Of a stretch of 64,000 nt of DNA, positions 62,100-64,000 are shown piece by piece. A model generated the notes under the pieces. The model saw only the letters and a list, made by a program, of their open reading frames with translations, had not been told where the DNA came from and ran no database searches. The first letter of the stretch is position 1, and the number at the start of each line of letters is the position of its first letter. The position numbers and the translations under genes are program-made. Origin of the DNA: Pedobacter caeni. Lineage in GTDB: Bacteria; Bacteroidota; Bacteroidia; Sphingobacteriales; Sphingobacteriaceae. The stretch spans positions 107,487 through 171,486 of the forward strand of contig NZ_FQUQ01000009.1 in assembly GCF_900129215.1 (NCBI RefSeq). The letters run 5' to 3'.

Positions 62100-62888
62100 A
62101 TGGATCTGCAATTAAAAGATAAAGTAGTCATCGTAACAGGCGGAGCCAAAGGTATTGGAGAAGCTATCGTAAGGTTACTGGCAAAAGAAGGGGCTACACC
62201 TGTAATCGTAGGAAGAAATGAAGCCGATAACAAAAGGCTTGCGGACGATATTACTGCTGAGGGTGGAAAGGTTTTTCAGTTGGTCGCCGAATTAACTAAG
62301 CCCTCAGCTAGTGAAGAAGCCATTAAAACCGTTCTGGAAAAATTTGGAAGAATCGACGGACTGGTAAATAATGCGGGTGTAAATGATGGCGTCGGACTGG
62401 AAAGCGGCAACTATGAAAGCTTTCTCGAAAGTCTGCACAAAAATGTGATCCATTATTACCTGATGGCTCACCATGCTTTACCTGCATTGAAAGCATCTAA
62501 AGGTGCAATTGTAAATATCGGCTCTAAAGTAGCAGATACCGGACAGGGAGGAACTTCAGCGTATGCAGCTTCTAATGGTGGCAGAAACGCGCTAACCAGA
62601 GAATGGGCGGTAGAATTGCTGCCTTATGGTATCCGTGTAAACTCGGTTATCGTTGCAGAATGTTATACGCCATTGTATCAGACCTGGATCAATTCTATTC
62701 CTAACTCTGAAGAGAAACTGGCTTCCATAAAAGCGAAAATTCCTTTTGGTAACAGAATGACAACGGCAGAGGAAATTGCAAATACAACAGTGTTTTTGCT
62801 TTCTGAAGCTTCGAGCCATACCACCGGACAACTGGTATACGTTGATGGTGGTTATGTGCATCTCGACCGCTCTATCAGCCCGCTTTAA
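62100..62888 (+). CDS. SDR, probable L-fucose dehydrogenase with Asn in place of the catalytic Lys
   Basis: A 262-residue SDR: VTGGAKGIGEAIV (12-24), NNAGVNDG and NIGSKVADTG (Ser142). The active-site Tyr155 is followed by AASN, i.e. YxxxN at 155-159, so the usual catalytic Lys is Asn159 (GCG TAT GCA GCT TCT AAT, read directly). Downstream NALTREWAVELLPYGIRVN fits L-fucose dehydrogenases. Expected role: L-fucose to L-fuconolactone with NAD(P)+. Unless the Asn still works or another base replaces Lys, activity would be low. Confidence 0.82.
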   Translation: MDLQLKDKVVIVTGGAKGIGEAIVRLLAKEGATPVIVGRNEADNKRLADDITAEGGKVFQLVAELTKPSASEEAIKTVLEKFGRIDGLVNNAGVNDGVGLESGNYESFLESLHKNVIHYYLMAHHALPALKASKGAIVNIGSKVADTGQGGTSAYAASNGGRNALTREWAVELLPYGIRVNSVIVAECYTPLYQTWINSIPNSEEKLASIKAKIPFGNRMTTAEEIANTTVFLLSEASSHTTGQLVYVDGGYVHLDRSISPL

Positions 62889-62918
62889 ATTAAAAAAATC
62901 AAACGTCCTTCTTCTCCT

Positions 62919-62977
62919 CAAATGTTTTGCTGAAGGGCAAACATTTGGATGTCGTCGAAGCACATTTGATTTTTTTT
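62919..62977 (+). terminator. Possible terminator after the fucose operon
   Basis: CAAATGTTTTGC (62919-62930) pairs with GCAAACATTTG (62937-62947) with one bulge; CATTTG recurs at 62963-62968, followed by T8 (62970-62977), which allows an alternative longer stem with the first arm. The second pairing would make a terminator; it is not as clean as others here. Confidence 0.4.
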
Positions 62978-63285
62978 GCAAAACGCAGAACCTGTATTGC
63001 GGCCTTCGTAATGGTGGGGGAAGGGGGATAGTGTATATTGGTGGGAGCAAGCCTGGTAATGACTGGCTTCTGTATGGGCATTAGTTTTCCACATGAATTG
63101 TGAATAACTTTATGTTTTATGCTTGCAAGTATCATGTATTCAGCTGTATGTGAATATGTTTTTTTGTGGATAACGATGCTGAGAGTTGGTTTTATGAAAC
63201 GTAGATATGAACTCCGGAACCTGAAATAGAATTCAAAAGGTGTAGACGAGAAGGGGTAAGAAATCACTTTGTCTCTAAATAAAAA
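62978..63285. other. Intergenic region without a supported gene
   Basis: About 310 nt between the fucose operon and the PorP/SprF gene. Open frames on both strands exist here but overlap each other and lack family resemblance. No promoter with full consensus is visible. Confidence 0.5.
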
Positions 63286-63314
63286 GAGGGCGGATTCTTG
63301 CTGAATCCGCCCTC
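63286..63314 (-). terminator. Terminator of the PorP/SprF gene
   Basis: GAGGGCGGATTC (63286-63297) pairs with GAATCCGCCCTC (63303-63314), 12 perfect pairs, loop TTGCT. On the minus strand the following bases are TTTTTATTT, so it terminates the minus-strand gene. Confidence 0.93.
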
Positions 63315-63347
63315 ATAAAATGCTGTTTTCCTAAAAAGGAAAAGCGA

Positions 63348-64000
63348 TTATTTAGGTAAACTTAATCTTAGGTTAAGTTCAAAACTACCATTTGTATATC
63401 CGCTCAATGCAGAAGTTTGTGTGGTATACATTCCACTGACCATGTATTTTTTTCTGAAATCCATCCCCAGACCAAACGTGGCGCTTTCAGTGCTGTGGTA
63501 CAATCCCATAATGAATACCTGTTTATTGGCAATTTCCAGTTGAGCACCTGCATCCCAGATGTTGTCAAAACCTTTCACCCCTCTGTAAGCAACCTTAGGC
63601 TCCAGGTCGAGCCCATTCAAGCCCTCGCTGATGTTCAGCTTATAGCTAGCTGCTGCATAGAATGTGGTGACATCTGCGAGCTTGATGACATCCTTTTTAA
63701 GGACGCTTTTCAGGTTTGGGATGGATGCCTGCAGATTCAGTCCATTGGAGGTATAGGCCACACCAAAATCACCATCGAGATAGGTCTTTCTGTCATTGTA
63801 CTGACCTACCATGGGATCATTGGGATTGCCATACATGTCACTGGTTTCCAGCCGCTGGTTCATAAAACCCAGGGATATGCCAAAATGCAACTGATCATTT
63901 TTTTCATTGAGCTTGAGGTGGTAGGCATAACTTCCCACCACTCTGATCTGTCTTTGCAGACCAGCACTTTCGTGATAGACGTTTAATCCTACACCAACTT
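63348..64000 (-). CDS. PorP/SprF-family type IX secretion membrane protein, partial (N-terminus beyond right edge)
   Basis: The reading frame is open from the stop at 63348 to the window edge (217 residues), so only the C-terminal part is present; the GTG at about 63939-63941 is not a true start because the frame continues with VGVGLNVYHESAGLQRQ and SYAYHLKL, both family blocks. The outer-membrane barrel strands (LEPKVAYRGVKGFDNIWD, FGLGMDFRKKYMVSGMYT) fit PorP/SprF, which are associated with type IX secretion or gliding. It is followed by a strong terminator. Confidence 0.85.
   Translation of the reverse strand, partial: VGVGLNVYHESAGLQRQIRVVGSYAYHLKLNEKNDQLHFGISLGFMNQRLETSDMYGNPNDPMVGQYNDRKTYLDGDFGVAYTSNGLNLQASIPNLKSVLKKDVIKLADVTTFYAAASYKLNISEGLNGLDLEPKVAYRGVKGFDNIWDAGAQLEIANKQVFIMGLYHSTESATFGLGMDFRKKYMVSGMYTTQTSALSGYTNGSFELNLRLSLPK

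Noticed and set aside
62776..63084. 102-codon plus-strand frame
   Set aside because: Overlaps the end of the fucose dehydrogenase in another frame; no domain and poor codon structure.
62899..63267. 122-codon minus-strand open frame beside the fucose operon
   Set aside because: It overlaps a plus-strand frame (62776-63084), its composition is odd (Lys/Thr/Ser-rich with no domain), and the spacer contains terminator-like structures; no family resemblance.
1..64000. CRISPR arrays, tRNA or rRNA genes, insertion sequences or phage genes
   Set aside because: No repeated spacer-like units, tRNA arms, transposase or phage structural proteins were seen in any gap or gene.

Overview
The window reads as ordinary chromosome of a Bacteroidota bacterium, most likely a Pedobacter-like member of the Sphingobacteriaceae. 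Signs of this are a SusC/SusD pair driven by an ECF sigma/FecR system, a PorP/SprF (type IX secretion) protein, many Bacteroidota-restricted DUF families (DUF2480, DUF3109, DUF4476, DUF4834, DUF6427), -7 boxes of the TAnnTTTG type, and few Shine-Dalgarno sequences. There is no rRNA, tRNA, CRISPR array, prophage or insertion sequence that I can see.

Layout. 1-6057: an amidoligase cluster on the minus strand (esterase, ATP-grasp with a Lys/Ala-rich tail, YbdK/GCS2-type carboxylate-amine ligase, class I glutamine amidotransferase, second ATP-grasp running off the left edge) with a second esterase divergent from it; it probably makes a small amide- or peptide-bonded metabolite of unknown structure. 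6048-12688: a nucleoside-binding SDR, TypA/BipA, an orphan Cys-rich double-glycine leader peptide with a near-perfect terminator, another SDR, an astacin-ricin lipoprotein and a PAP2 phosphatase. 12753-25020: an AAA ATPase, four glycosyltransferase or methyltransferase blocks and a Wzx-type flippase, i.e. a surface glycan locus, interrupted by a plus-strand tricorn protease-methyltransferase-rhomboid operon. 25043-29641: small minus-strand genes (a lipoprotein with a duplicated NPAHGQP motif, DinB, DUF4476, YjjG-like HAD, DUF1648, Upp, and a deacetylase-like protein that seems to have lost its catalytic core).

29733-36719: ECF sigma (apparent CTG start), FecR anti-sigma, SusC, SusD. 36953-42102: uvrB, ywbE-like, DUF4834, YfhO-like. 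42197-53952: envelope and housekeeping genes (DUF2306, a 30-residue membrane micropeptide overlapping an LpxH-like hydrolase, a glycosyltransferase, DUF6427, coaX, an outer-membrane protein, LptC, a PpiD-like foldase, DUF2480/3108/3109, RfbA). 54155-62888: a complete non-phosphorylative L-fucose pathway: GH29 fucosidase, FucP, mutarotase, fuconate dehydratase, ketodeoxyfuconate dehydrogenase, FAH-family hydrolase, fuconolactonase and an SDR fucose dehydrogenase in which the catalytic Lys is replaced by Asn. The right edge holds part of a PorP/SprF gene.

The most interesting items are the amidoligase cluster, the orphan double-glycine peptide, the CTG-started sigma gene, the degenerate deacetylase, the micropeptide, the paired palindromes before fucP and the Lys-less fucose dehydrogenase. 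All functions are inferred from reading the sequences; no database search was run.
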